64,000 bases of DNA from Cytophagaceae bacterium UBA7467 (lineage in GTDB: Bacteria > Bacteroidota > Bacteroidia > Cytophagales > Spirosomataceae). The notes beneath the pieces are model-generated. The model worked only from the letters and a program-made list of their open reading frames with translations. It was not told where the DNA came from and did no database searches. Below are positions 8,389 through 19,700 of this stretch, piece after piece. The stretch is taken from contig DLPD01000029.1 in NCBI GenBank assembly GCA_002479785.1, forward strand, positions 121,169-185,168. The letters are read 5' to 3'. A program made the translations under genes and the position numbers. Position 1 is the first letter of the stretch. The number at the start of each line of letters is the position of its first letter.

Positions 8389-9450
8389 TTATAATGGAGG
8401 CAATGTATATCCGAGGTTATATTTAATAAAAGCGGCGTCTTTGCAATTCCAAAGTGGGATGTCTTTATAACGTACATTATTGAAGTCTACGTAGAAAACT
8501 AATTTCTGATAGGCATCAGTAGGAATTCCATTAAAACGATCAACACTTAATCGTTTCTGCGTTAAACCACCCACCATAAAATAGCCCAAAACCTCTTGTG
8601 AAGGATCCGTAAGACAGGTTAAATTTCCGCGAACTTGCGCCGGAACTTTATCAAAAATACCCCCACTTAATTTGCGTTGATCTTCTAATCGCTTCCAATA
8701 AGTATGGGCTTCTTTAGAGATGGAATACACCTCTAACTGCACTACCCAATCAGTAAAATCCTCGTACGGTAATTGACCTAATTCCAAAGACAAATTCTTC
8801 CCGCTGAGTAGGAAGTCGTCTAATAAATAGGGTTGCGTATTTTGAGGAGCTTGCCAGCATTTGCAATTACAAGGGGGAACCGGTGCCGGTGGTGCAGGTG
8901 GTGGAGGGCAGGTTAATAGGAATTGCCGGAAATCCTGACGCTTCACGAAATAAAAATCTTCAGTGGCTTTGGGATCCTGGATACTTGCCTTTAGTGGAAA
9001 GCGCATATCCTCCACTTTCGTTGCATTCTTGAAGGAATAAGAAAACTCCGCTAATTCAGGAGGTGTAGTAATGGTTTGAAAATTCGACTCAATCGTTTTT
9101 CCGTCCAAAAGCTTGATACGTAATTTGTACTTTTGACCCACTTCTGCCTTGAAACCTGCTGGACTCAAATAATAACCTTTGCTCTTTTCATAATAGGCCG
9201 TTTCCTTTCCATTACCATCCACCAGACGCACATTCGCGTCTGTGATAGGCTGACCCGAAAACTGTGTCGCATCATAAGGGGAATAAGCACTTACATAGTT
9301 TAAGCGCACATTGTAAGGTCCATCCACGTTAGAGACTTCGCCGTAAACAACAATAGCTGAACTAACATTTTGGGTTTGAAAATCCTCAATCTCCGTCTCG
9401 CAAGAACTTAATAGAAATAAGGCACAGAAAAATATCGTTAAGTGTCTCAT
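8389..9450 (-). CDS. DUF4249 family lipoprotein
   Basis: 353 residues with a lipoprotein signal ending in LLSSC (Cys17), followed by acidic residues as in surface-exported Bacteroidota lipoproteins. The family is a beta-rich domain of unknown function that is nearly always encoded next to a TonB-dependent receptor with a carboxypeptidase-like N-terminus, as here; the receptor stop and this start share one base (TAATG). An accessory role at the outer membrane is the usual assumption. Odd feature: a Pro/Cys-rich insertion at residues 181-198 (C181, then a run of Pro and Ala, then CNCKCW). Confidence 0.88.
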   Translation of the reverse strand: MRHLTIFFCALFLLSSCETEIEDFQTQNVSSAIVVYGEVSNVDGPYNVRLNYVSAYSPYDATQFSGQPITDANVRLVDGNGKETAYYEKSKGYYLSPAGFKAEVGQKYKLRIKLLDGKTIESNFQTITTPPELAEFSYSFKNATKVEDMRFPLKASIQDPKATEDFYFVKRQDFRQFLLTCPPPPAPPAPVPPCNCKCWQAPQNTQPYLLDDFLLSGKNLSLELGQLPYEDFTDWVVQLEVYSISKEAHTYWKRLEDQRKLSGGIFDKVPAQVRGNLTCLTDPSQEVLGYFMVGGLTQKRLSVDRFNGIPTDAYQKLVFYVDFNNVRYKDIPLWNCKDAAFIKYNLGYTLPPL

Positions 9451-11963
9451 TAGAATTTGAAGTTATAAGTGATGGATGGGATAGCGGCGCCTAAAACTGA
9501 CAATTGGTAGGTTTTCGCTTGGTTGATTTCACCAGTCGAAGAACGGAAATAGACGGAGTAGGCATTTTGGCGACCTAATAAGTTGTAAATCGATAAGTTC
9601 CAACTGCCCTGCCAACGCTTACCAGGTTTAGGATCAATCGTGATTCCCACATCCAAACGGATGTAATCTGGAATGCGTTCCGCGTTTCTCAGTGTGAATG
9701 AGGCCGTGGAATAACCGTCGAGCAATTCCTTGATCTCTTTCGAGGTTAGGTATGTGTACTTCGTTCCGTTATACGTATAAGAGGTTTGGTCCAATCCGGG
9801 TCTCGGGAAAATTCCTGTAGCCACGGCATAATCATATAAATCATTAAACGAATAAATCTTATAACGGCCGTTTGGATACGTGATAGGGCGTCCCGTCGTG
9901 TAGGTAAAGTTCGCGTTAAACGAAATGCGGTTTGTCCAACGGTTATTCAACACAAATTTAAAGGTATGTGGCGTGTCAAAATTAGCCGGGAATTGAATCC
10001 CAAAATTCGCCTCTTTCTGATTCTCATTTGCCTGAATGATTCTAAAGGAACGCGAATAGGTATAGGATACCCAACCCGTCAAACGTTTCCCACGCGACTT
10101 TTTCAAGAAGAACTCAGCCCCATAGGCCAAGCCTTTCCCCACTAATAACTGTGTTTCCACCGTAGGATTTAAATACAATTGCGCGCCATCTACATAATCT
10201 ACGACATTGTTTAAGTTCTTGTAATAGAATTCAGCAGAGGTTTCAAAAACGGCGTTAGACGCATTACTGAAATTTTTAAAGAAACCGATTGAATATTGGT
10301 CTGCGATTTGGGGCGGAATCTGCTGATTCGAATTCTTCCAAATATCAGAGGGCGAAACGGCCATCGTATTTGAAAGTAAATGGCGGAATTGTTGCATTCG
10401 ATTATAGCCCATTTTGATCGAGAAGCTTGTGTCTAATTTAATGGCTAGTGACATGCGCGGTTCGAAGCCACCGTAGCTCGCGACAACTTGATTCGAAGCA
10501 GCGTGAAGCGTATCCGTGATGGTGTTGATTTCGCGCGGAGTCCCCAGTTTATATTGGTAGAAATCTCCCGGTCCAACTAACTGATAAGACGCATAACGAA
10601 GTCCATAGTCGAAACTCATTTTTTTTCCTAAAGGTAAGCTATGTCCCACATAAGCCGCCATTTCGCGCGTGTGCTCTGTGGACATTGCGAATTTATCTAC
10701 CTTGGAGGAAGCCGAATTAGGCAAAAAACTACCCGCATCGTTCGAAAAGGCAGACAATTCGGCTCCTGCATCTAAACGACCAAATTTACCCATATCCTTA
10801 CTCAACTCTTCTTTGATGGACGTTTGAATGATGGAGGGTTTCCAAAGGAATTCCAAACCGTTTTTTTGGCCCTCAATTCCATACGTATAATCACTGTAAA
10901 AGGCAGTAAAATTATGGGATAAATCCCCTTTCAATAAGGCATTGTGTTTAAAACTCAGTGCCTTCGTATTCCACGAATACAAAGTGTCCTGAGCGAATTT
11001 AAACCCGTCATTACTTGCATAGCCAGACAAAGAAATGCGCTGGTTCTTCCCGAAACGATGCGTCAACTTAAAATTAACATCGTAGAAATCTGCCTTGCTT
11101 TTCGCTAAACTAGGATTAGGAAAATACTTCAAATAAAAGTCCGAAATCGACCCTCGGGCACCCACGATGAGAGAAGTCTTTCCTTTTACTATAGGCCCAT
11201 CTACTAGAATACGAGACGAAATAGGACCTACACCACCTTGCAATGACCACTTCTCGAAATCCCCTTCTTTCACGCGCACATCTAACACCGAAGAGGCACG
11301 ACCGCCATACATCGAGGGAATACCACCCTTGTACAAGCTTAAATCTTGAACCATATCGGCATTAAAACCCGTAAAGAATCCAAATAAATGGGAAGTATTA
11401 AAAAGAGGAACACCATCGAGTAAAACGAGGTTTTGGTCCACATTACCACCACGGACATTAAATCCAGAGGCACCCTCTCCCACCGTAGAAACGCCCGGTA
11501 GCAATAAAATACTGCGAATCACGTCCGCCTCCCCCATTAAGGTAGGCAGTTTTTTCAACGTCTTGGATGACATTTTCTCCACCCCCATCATTGCCCGATT
11601 AACATTCGCATCGGCCTTTTCTGCGGTGATTACAACCTCCCCTAACAATTGCTCTGAACGCTCTAATTCGATCGTAGTTTGGGTGTTTTTTGTCAAGTCT
11701 AAGCGAAAGGTTTTGTATTTATAACCTAGACTTCTGGCAATGACTTGGTAGGAACGTGCAGCAATGGTCACCGTAAAAGCCCCTAAAGAATCAGTCGTTC
11801 CACCAGCTGATGAACCAGAGAAAAAGACTGAAGCACCTACAATAGGTGCTTTGTTCTCTATATCGACAATTTTTCCACTAAATATGACATATCCTTTGCG
11901 TTGAGCAAATGTCAAAGGGCCACAAAGTAGCAATAAAAGGATTACCCTTAGGCTTATTTTCAT
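9450..11963 (-). CDS. TonB-dependent receptor with carboxypeptidase-like N-terminal domain
   Basis: 837-residue outer-membrane transporter. Order: signal peptide (to about residue 20), carboxypeptidase D regulatory-like beta-sandwich (about 25-110), plug domain with GFNVRGGNVDQNLVLLDGVPLFN, then a beta-barrel ending in SITYNFKF with a terminal aromatic. It is not a SusC: it is shorter and its partner is DUF4249 rather than SusD. Transport of an unidentified substrate powered by TonB is inferred from the family. It overlaps the upstream cytochrome c/FG-GAP gene by 4 nt (ATGA) and the downstream DUF4249 gene by 1 nt. Confidence 0.93.
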   Translation of the reverse strand: MKISLRVILLLLLCGPLTFAQRKGYVIFSGKIVDIENKAPIVGASVFFSGSSAGGTTDSLGAFTVTIAARSYQVIARSLGYKYKTFRLDLTKNTQTTIELERSEQLLGEVVITAEKADANVNRAMMGVEKMSSKTLKKLPTLMGEADVIRSILLLPGVSTVGEGASGFNVRGGNVDQNLVLLDGVPLFNTSHLFGFFTGFNADMVQDLSLYKGGIPSMYGGRASSVLDVRVKEGDFEKWSLQGGVGPISSRILVDGPIVKGKTSLIVGARGSISDFYLKYFPNPSLAKSKADFYDVNFKLTHRFGKNQRISLSGYASNDGFKFAQDTLYSWNTKALSFKHNALLKGDLSHNFTAFYSDYTYGIEGQKNGLEFLWKPSIIQTSIKEELSKDMGKFGRLDAGAELSAFSNDAGSFLPNSASSKVDKFAMSTEHTREMAAYVGHSLPLGKKMSFDYGLRYASYQLVGPGDFYQYKLGTPREINTITDTLHAASNQVVASYGGFEPRMSLAIKLDTSFSIKMGYNRMQQFRHLLSNTMAVSPSDIWKNSNQQIPPQIADQYSIGFFKNFSNASNAVFETSAEFYYKNLNNVVDYVDGAQLYLNPTVETQLLVGKGLAYGAEFFLKKSRGKRLTGWVSYTYSRSFRIIQANENQKEANFGIQFPANFDTPHTFKFVLNNRWTNRISFNANFTYTTGRPITYPNGRYKIYSFNDLYDYAVATGIFPRPGLDQTSYTYNGTKYTYLTSKEIKELLDGYSTASFTLRNAERIPDYIRLDVGITIDPKPGKRWQGSWNLSIYNLLGRQNAYSVYFRSSTGEINQAKTYQLSVLGAAIPSITYNFKF

Positions 11964-13435
11964 TTCGTTTTATTTCGTAAAATTAGCAGCCCTTTTGCTT
12001 GCTTCCATTGAGGATCAAAACCTCCTTGTGGAAATTTAGCGACTGCGTGTGAGCCTAAGGCTACATCTAAATCCCCATCCCCATCTAGATCTGCCACGTC
12101 CATCACAGACCAACGACCCAAATGTTGAATGGGTAATGTCATGGGAACAAAGGTCCCTTTTTTATTTTCAAAATACATCGCACCTTCTCCCGGTCTTGCC
12201 GCCACGTCTGGGAACAAAGCAATCGAAATCAAATCCGCATCGCCATCCCCGTCAAAATCGCCTGGCATCACTTTCGTGGCTCCGTTTTGCGAAAAGAAGG
12301 CCTTTTGCTTAAAGTTTAATCCGCCGGTATTCTCGAACACATACATCCCATGATAAGGCTTCAAAACCGTCGTAAAATCTGCATTATCACCGGCTGTATA
12401 AACGATGTCCAGATCTTTGTCCCCATCAATATCCACCACATCGAAAGAGGATGATCCATAAATAGAGGGAAAGCGAAGCAACTGTTTCTCTTTGAATTTC
12501 AATCCACCCAGATTCTCATAGAGTAATATACGCTCATCTCCTTGGGCGAATTGGGCCACAATATCCAGTCTGCCGTCCCCCGTAAAATCACGTATGATGG
12601 TCTTTGTTGCCCCGGTTTGGGGATTCAACACCTGTTTTTTATACGCTCCATTCTCGAGCTTCCAGACGCTCATTCCACCTACTTTGAAACCAAATTCTGA
12701 ACTAATCAATTCATCTCCTGCTTCCCCATCCAAATTAGCGGAAACCAGGCCAATCGGACGATTCAATCCTTGTATCAATTTCTTACCAGTCGAAGCTTGA
12801 CTCACAAATCCATTCACGTCCGGATTCGCCTGTGTCGTTGTTCCAATAAACGTATACAGGGTTTCGGAACCTAGCAGCGTTATGTCCGTCAAAGCATCCT
12901 GGTCTCTCTTCGTTTCCAGTAGTTTACCCGATGAATCCCATTTCCATATCACGCGATTCGACTGATCTCCTGCGGTAATTTGATGACGAAAGGCATCAAT
13001 TCGAACGGCAGTCATATTAGGTAGCGTCGTTCCGGGTAATGTGGCTACAATGGGTTCAGGCTTAAAAATAGAAGCCGTGGCTAAAGGGATGTAAGCAGGC
13101 ATTTCTAAGGTATTAGGTGCCTGTTCTAAATAATACGCTTTGATTTTTTCCCAATCCTCATCTGGAATCATCTGTGAGCCAGGACCCAGAATCGTATAAT
13201 CAGAAAGTGGTTTTTCTAACATCCCGATTTCCTTATCCACTCCCATCATAATGCCCATATAGGGTAATGTGCTGTATTGCCACACATTCTTGGGCAAACT
13301 TGCAGGATCTGGAAGTAGGTGGCAAGAGGCGCAATAGGTCTTAGCCAGCTCTTTCCCCTCTGCTGCTTTATTAGAGCAGCTTGGTAACTCATAAGAAAAA
13401 ACAGAAAAGAGGGCAATTGCCAGCAGAATCCGCAT
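11960..13435 (-). CDS. Exported cytochrome c/FG-GAP repeat protein, copy 1
   Basis: 491 residues. After a hydrophobic signal (a lipobox-like LPSC at Cys20 is possible but weak) comes a heme c motif CASCH (35-39) followed by LPDP, then a segment with MIPDEDW whose Met is a plausible distal heme ligand. The rest is a beta-propeller-like array of FG-GAP/VCBS repeats with calcium-loop motifs such as DFTGDGRLD, DIDGDKDLD, DFDGDGDAD and DLDGDGDLD. Copy 2 at 45743-47212 has the same architecture. It sits 1 nt after UnbV-B and overlaps the TonB receptor by 4 nt. Function unknown; a periplasmic or surface redox-binding role is only inference. Confidence 0.85.
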   Translation of the reverse strand: MRILLAIALFSVFSYELPSCSNKAAEGKELAKTYCASCHLLPDPASLPKNVWQYSTLPYMGIMMGVDKEIGMLEKPLSDYTILGPGSQMIPDEDWEKIKAYYLEQAPNTLEMPAYIPLATASIFKPEPIVATLPGTTLPNMTAVRIDAFRHQITAGDQSNRVIWKWDSSGKLLETKRDQDALTDITLLGSETLYTFIGTTTQANPDVNGFVSQASTGKKLIQGLNRPIGLVSANLDGEAGDELISSEFGFKVGGMSVWKLENGAYKKQVLNPQTGATKTIIRDFTGDGRLDIVAQFAQGDERILLYENLGGLKFKEKQLLRFPSIYGSSSFDVVDIDGDKDLDIVYTAGDNADFTTVLKPYHGMYVFENTGGLNFKQKAFFSQNGATKVMPGDFDGDGDADLISIALFPDVAARPGEGAMYFENKKGTFVPMTLPIQHLGRWSVMDVADLDGDGDLDVALGSHAVAKFPQGGFDPQWKQAKGLLILRNKTK

Positions 13436-13436
13436 C

Positions 13437-16400
13437 TTACAACTTCTTAAACACTTGCAATTTATCGTTATTACGTGCTACAAGATATAAAATTCCCGCA
13501 GTAGTTTTGACCTGTTTTATATCGCGGATGTCGCCTTCTAACATGAGACCTGTGTCTGTAGGAATGAGGGTCTTAAATCCGCCTTTGCCATTTCCTTTCA
13601 GAATGAGTCCAAAGAATGCATCATAACGCGCTTGGTACATCGAAGCTCCGTTAAAGTTCCCTCCCACAATTACATCGAGATTTCCATCTTTATCGACATC
13701 CTCAGTGCGCAACACCATAATCTTAGACACTTGCGCCAAGGCCGGAAGTGCTACCATTTTGAAGGTCTTATTTCCTTGGTTTTCTAGGTAAACAGATTCA
13801 AATGTATTCACACGCTTTTCATCCGCTTCCTCTAATTCCTTATCGCCAAATAGCTCTTCTACTGTCTTACCCGCAAACATATGATAGGCCGTATATTTCT
13901 TATTGATGATACTTGGAATCTGTTTTCCCATTTCATCCTTGCTGTTAATTGGGAACCAGTCATTTCCGCGATTATAAGAAACAATGTGCTCCTTCGTATC
14001 ATTCTTATCAATATCCTTAATCTGCATCCGCAATTGGCCATCTAATTCCTTGCGCAATTTCGTATTCGTACCCAGATTTCCCACGATGAAATCTAGATCG
14101 CCATCTTTGTCAAAATCCGCCGCTGTAATACCCGACCAGAATCCTGTTTTCTCCTCAAGACCATTCTCTATTAATTTGAATTTACCCTTATTATTTTCGA
14201 AAGTCTTAATGGGCATCCAATCGCCTACAACGGTTAAATCTTGATCTCCATCTTGATCTATGTCTCCCCAAATTGCCTCTGTCAACATCCCAGCTTCGCG
14301 CAATTCAGGAGCGAGAGCCACTGTCTTGTCTGCAAAGTGTCCTTTCCCATCGTTCACTAATAAATATGATCGTGGCGAAGCACCATACGAATAACCAACT
14401 ACTCGACCTCCTACAAATAAATCCGTATCGCCATCACGATCGATATCACAAGGACGTACCACTGATTTATTATCGTACATCGGAGGCAATGCATTCAGCG
14501 CTCGGGTGAAATTTCCTTTTCCATCATTCGTATACAAGCGATCGAATTGCTCCGGCATTTGATCATAAAATTCATTCCCCCCTGTTACCACATAGAGATC
14601 TAAATCTTTGTCACCATCCGCGTCAAAGAACAACGCATCTACATCCTCATACAAGGAATCCGCCTTGAAAACCGGTTGGTTCGAAACCACAAAGCCAGCA
14701 CCTTTTTGCAACAACAATTGACCCGCCTGGTATTTCGCACCGCTTAAATAGACATCCTCTAAACCATCCCCATTCACATCTCCAATGGCAATTTTTGGAC
14801 CTTCAATGGAAACCTTAAATGGAATCAATAATTCGCGATTGAAATCGAAATAGACGTTTTCTTGGTGCTGGTACGGAACACTAATCCCGTCCGTTACTTC
14901 CGCAAAAAGAGGTTTCACCGGCGCAGAGAACACGTAATCTTTCACATTTACGGTCGCATTCTTCTGCTCCATTGTGAGCGTCGTATTGATTTTAGGGTTC
15001 TTAATGATCTGCATTTTTTCATTTTCCCAAATCACTAACATCTCATCCACTTGTTGTAAGTCTCCAATACCGAATAACAAAGTAGGCTCTACTGAACTCA
15101 TAAATCCACGCGTCGGCATCATCTGCTGTAATTGCTGTCCGTCTTTGGTTTTCAAGATGACCTTCGCCCCTACACCAAAGGTGTTGCCGCCATCGCCCTT
15201 GAACTTCACCTTCACAAAATTATGCTTCAATAATTGGCGGCTGTTATTTTGGTAGATGCTGGCTTTTTCATTCAGGTTATTTGTCACTAAATCCAAATCG
15301 CCATCATTATCTAAATCAGCATACGTCGATCCGTTCGAAACGCCTTTGTCCTCAAATCCCCATTTCAAGGATTTATCTACGAAGCGTAAATCCTTCGCAC
15401 CTTTGAAAATATAGTTATGCACACGGCCGTCTGGCATTAAATCAATCGCCTCTTGATCCAATTTCTCTGAAGTAGGCAAACCATAATGCAGCGAATCACC
15501 AATCACGAATTTCAAATAATCCAAGTCATTAGGACGGCGTAAAATACCGTTCGAAATGAAGATATCTTTGATTCCATCGCCATCGTAATCGTTCATTAAC
15601 GTCGACCAGCTCCAGTCTGTCGCAGCGACTCCAGAAGAGGCCGCGATGTCAGAGAATTTTTGGCCTCCCATATTTAATTGAAGACAGTTACGGCTGTATT
15701 GATTGAAATAACCGAATTGTAATTTGTACATGTAAATGTCCAATGGATCCTCTCCCACTGACGACTTCTCTACTTTCTCATCATCTGGATACATATCCAA
15801 CGTCATCACATCTTGGAAACCATCGTTGTTAATGTCCGCCACATCTGAACCCATCGAGAAACGACTCAAGTGCTTAAAATGATCCCGAATACCCTCTTTA
15901 TACGTACCGTCCTTTTGATTAATGTAGTAATAATCATCCTCGTGGAAGTCATTGCTCACATAGATGTCTAACCAGCCATCATTGTTGATGTCCGCCACAG
16001 AAATTCCAAGACCATACCCCATCGCCGCCTGGTAGATACCGGACTCTTTCGATACATCTACGAATTTGCCACCATCGTTACGGTATAAGTAATCTCCTGC
16101 CTCATTGTCTTTCAATGAACGCGTATTCACACGGTCATACGATCGTGTGTTATGTACGGCGTGATTTAATAAATAGCAATCTAAATCGCCATCTTTATCG
16201 TAATCAAAGAAAGCGGCTTGTGTGGAAAATCCAGTAAAGTCTAATCCATATTCATTCGACTTTTCAGTGAACGTATTGTCTCCGTTATTGATATACAATT
16301 CGTTCGAACCTTCCAAACCTTTATAATTACCCACCGCGCAAACGTAAATATCCAAGAAGCCATCTGCATTTACATCAGCCATGGTAACTCCCGTTTTCCA

Positions 16401-16733
16401 ATCAGAAAATCCTTCAATACCTGCTTTCACCGAGATGTCTTCAAATTGCATTTCTCCCTTATTCAGGTACAACTTGTTTTTTCCTTGGTTTGACACAAAA
16501 AACAAATCCACTAATCCATCATTATTAATATCACCCGCAGAAACCCCACCACCATTATAGAAATACAAGTAGTCAAGGATATTAAAATCCTTCGTCTCCG
16601 TGATATTGTTCGCAAAGTCAATATGGGTCTTTTCTGCATCTAATTTTTCGAAAAGCACCACGTCATCGCCTGAATTGCAGGCAAAAAGAGCTATAGAAAA
16701 TAAGAGTGTGAATAGATAATGTTGGGTACGCAT
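13437..16733 (-). CDS. ASPIC/UnbV FG-GAP repeat lipoprotein, UnbV-B
   Basis: 1,098 residues from ATG 16733. The longer form from 16766 overlaps the upstream gene by 29 nt and puts 11 residues before an otherwise clean lipoprotein signal (ALFAC, Cys19; then SGDD). The N-terminal half is an FG-GAP/VCBS propeller with Ca-binding loops (DINNDGLVD, DVNADGFLD, DYDKDGDLD), followed by an ASPIC/UnbV domain (VGAKVILKTKDGQ, MMPTRGFMSS, FGIGDLQQVDEMLVIWEN), then a second propeller set. Close in length and order to UnbV-A and UnbV-C. The biochemical role of this family is not established; likely anchored to the outer membrane. Confidence 0.88.
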   Translation of the reverse strand: MRTQHYLFTLLFSIALFACNSGDDVVLFEKLDAEKTHIDFANNITETKDFNILDYLYFYNGGGVSAGDINNDGLVDLFFVSNQGKNKLYLNKGEMQFEDISVKAGIEGFSDWKTGVTMADVNADGFLDIYVCAVGNYKGLEGSNELYINNGDNTFTEKSNEYGLDFTGFSTQAAFFDYDKDGDLDCYLLNHAVHNTRSYDRVNTRSLKDNEAGDYLYRNDGGKFVDVSKESGIYQAAMGYGLGISVADINNDGWLDIYVSNDFHEDDYYYINQKDGTYKEGIRDHFKHLSRFSMGSDVADINNDGFQDVMTLDMYPDDEKVEKSSVGEDPLDIYMYKLQFGYFNQYSRNCLQLNMGGQKFSDIAASSGVAATDWSWSTLMNDYDGDGIKDIFISNGILRRPNDLDYLKFVIGDSLHYGLPTSEKLDQEAIDLMPDGRVHNYIFKGAKDLRFVDKSLKWGFEDKGVSNGSTYADLDNDGDLDLVTNNLNEKASIYQNNSRQLLKHNFVKVKFKGDGGNTFGVGAKVILKTKDGQQLQQMMPTRGFMSSVEPTLLFGIGDLQQVDEMLVIWENEKMQIIKNPKINTTLTMEQKNATVNVKDYVFSAPVKPLFAEVTDGISVPYQHQENVYFDFNRELLIPFKVSIEGPKIAIGDVNGDGLEDVYLSGAKYQAGQLLLQKGAGFVVSNQPVFKADSLYEDVDALFFDADGDKDLDLYVVTGGNEFYDQMPEQFDRLYTNDGKGNFTRALNALPPMYDNKSVVRPCDIDRDGDTDLFVGGRVVGYSYGASPRSYLLVNDGKGHFADKTVALAPELREAGMLTEAIWGDIDQDGDQDLTVVGDWMPIKTFENNKGKFKLIENGLEEKTGFWSGITAADFDKDGDLDFIVGNLGTNTKLRKELDGQLRMQIKDIDKNDTKEHIVSYNRGNDWFPINSKDEMGKQIPSIINKKYTAYHMFAGKTVEELFGDKELEEADEKRVNTFESVYLENQGNKTFKMVALPALAQVSKIMVLRTEDVDKDGNLDVIVGGNFNGASMYQARYDAFFGLILKGNGKGGFKTLIPTDTGLMLEGDIRDIKQVKTTAGILYLVARNNDKLQVFKKL

Positions 16734-16737
16734 TGTT

Positions 16738-19700
16738 TTAAAATTTAAATACTTGGGCTTTATCATTGTTTTTGGCCAGCACTACATAAGATGACTTTCC
16801 TCCTTTTGCGAGTGCCATATTACGTACTTGACCAAGGGTTTTAAATCCGGTTTGCTTCGATAATTTCACGGCGAACTTTCCTTTTCCTTGTCCTTCTAAT
16901 AGAAGACCATAATTCGCATCGAAACGCCCCCATTCTGGAAGTGAATCGAAGAAATTACCCGCTAGTAAAATATCTAGTTTGCCATCCTTATTGAAATCCC
17001 CTGCTTGGATTCCCCTAATAGGAGAGAATTGAGCTTGGTAAGGTAGCGCTTGCAAGCTGAAGTTACCTTTACCATCGTTGATCATAAATGAGGACTCGGT
17101 GGTTGTAATTTGACGTACTAAACCTCCCTCGCGCTGCTCCTCGGTAAACAAATCTTCAACGGTCTTATTCGCATAGTCCTTGTATTTGATGAATTTCTTC
17201 TTAATCATCGGAAGTGCTCGTTGCATCTCCCCTTTTAATACCATGGGATAGGTATTTCCATCTTCTGTTACACAAGAAATGATTTGTTCTACTACACCGT
17301 TTTTATCGAAATCACCCACATGCAGGAAAGCAGGTTTTTCTGCTGAAGCTTTGATCTTAGAATTAAGGCCAAAGTTGCCTAACACAAAATCCATATCTCC
17401 ATCTCCATCAATATCAGCAGGCTTGATGCAAGACCAAAGTCCTTCTGAGCCAGCAATTGGCTCCTGCTTCGTTAATTTTCTACCACGTTCATTCTTAAAC
17501 ACCACCACAGGCCCCCAATCTTGGGTCACTAAAAGATCTACATAGCCATCGCCATTCACATCAGACCATTCAGAATCGGTCACCATACCCAGCTCCGTCA
17601 CTTGCGGCATATAGCGCTTCGACTGGTTCTTAAAACCACCCGTTCCATCGTTGATGAACAGATTGCTTTGTGCACTTTGGCCATACTTCGCATTCACCAT
17701 CCGTGTTCCCACGAATAAATCAATATCTCCATCCTTATCGTAATCCGCCGCCGAAACACTAGAACCGTTTTCGTAAATCATCGGGAATCGAATATCACGC
17801 TTTAAGTTTCCTTTGCCATCATTCAAATACAACAAATCGTGTAATTCAGGGGCATTCTCGGCAAACTCATTACTTCCCGTCACTACAAATAAATCTAAAT
17901 CCCCATCCTTATCCGCATCAAAGAAAACAGCATCTGTGTTTTCCGTCGTTTGATCTAAACTAAAATCAGCTTGTGGAGAATTGACGAATTTACCGCCAGG
18001 TTTTTGGACAAACAACTGCTTGATTTGACCCGCAGCACCACCTAGGTAAATATCATCTAGACCATCCCCATTCACATCACCCACCGCTAAAGCAGGTCCC
18101 TGTGTCGAATACTTTTGCTTCAATAACACATCGCGGTCATAATCATTAAACATACTTTCCACGTGTAAATAATCTAATAAGCCAGACGTCACATCCGCAA
18201 AAATCGGGGTTTGCTTTGCCTCAAAGAAATGGAAGATCTCCTTCGCATTTTCCTGCTTTAGCGTAATAATCTGATCTGCTTTCACCGATTTAATCGTTTC
18301 GATCTTATCATTCGGCCATACTACCTGTAGCGAATCTATTGCTCCGTTCGCACCTAAACCAAACACCATTTGGTGATCACTAGAAGATTGAAATCCGCGG
18401 TTCGGCATTTGCTGTAAGACTTTAAATCCACCCTTCTGATAAACCGTAACACGTGCACCAATCCCATTTAAGTTACGATCCGTCCCCTTCAAGTGTACAG
18501 TCAAATAATGGTTCTTTAACTTCTCATTCGTTTTGTTCTTGTAAACGGATAAGGGCGCGTTCACATTGTTTACGACTAAGTCCAAATCACCGTCATTATC
18601 TAAATCTCCGTAAGCTGAACCGTTAGAGAATCCTGGACCTTCTAATCCCCAAGACTTCACTTGGTTCGAGAACTTCAAATCACCTTCATTTTTAAAGGCA
18701 TAATTCGGGATAGGCACGGAAGAAATCTTATCTGTAAACTCCTTGTAATCGAACTTCTTACCATCCAACATTTGCTGCATCGTATTACGATCCCCTAAGA
18801 AATCGACAAAATCTTGATCCGTTAAGTCTTTTGCAATACCATTCGCCACGAAAATATCCTTCTTCCCATCATTATCCATATCAAAGATCAGCGCACCCCA
18901 GCTCCAATCTGTCGCATGCACGCCAGCTAATTGACCTACTTCAGAGAAAGTCCCATCGCCATTATTCAGCTGCAAATTATTGCGCATGTATTGATGCCAA
19001 AACCCACGCTTTTTCTTCAATTCCACTAGGTTATAGCCCTCAAAAACAGACGTCGTCTTTAACCGGCGATCATCGCCAGGTAACATATCTGTAACGAAGA
19101 TGTCCATATAACCATCATCGTTCAAATCCGCCATATCTGCTCCCATTGAGCTCAAGGAAATATGCGGCATTTCATTTTCTAAATCCTCTTTAAACGTGCC
19201 ATTCTTTTGATTGATATACAAATAATCACGTTCGTAAAAGTCATTCGAAATATAAATATCAGGCCAGTTGTCATTGTTAACATCGCCTATCGTAATTCCT
19301 AAACCAAAACCAATCAAACTTCCATAAATACCTGCCGCTTCTGACACATCAGTAAAATGAAGTTCCTTCCCATCCTTACTATCGTTTCTAAATAATTTAT
19401 CTCCACCTAATTTATCGCGCTCCTCCCGCAAATTCGTATACCCTAATTTATCAATCGGGGTAAAACTATTATTCAATAAATACATATCTAAATCACCATC
19501 CCGATCATAATCAAAGAAGGCTGCGTGCGTTGAAAATCCACCATCTTCCAGACCCGCTTCTTTAGCTTGATCTTTGTAGGTAGGTACTCCGCCTTTAATT
19601 CCTTGATTAATGTACAATTGATTCCCACGCTGATCACGAGAACCTGAATTACATACGTAAATGTCCATTAAGCCATCTCCATTCACATCAGCAAACGTGA

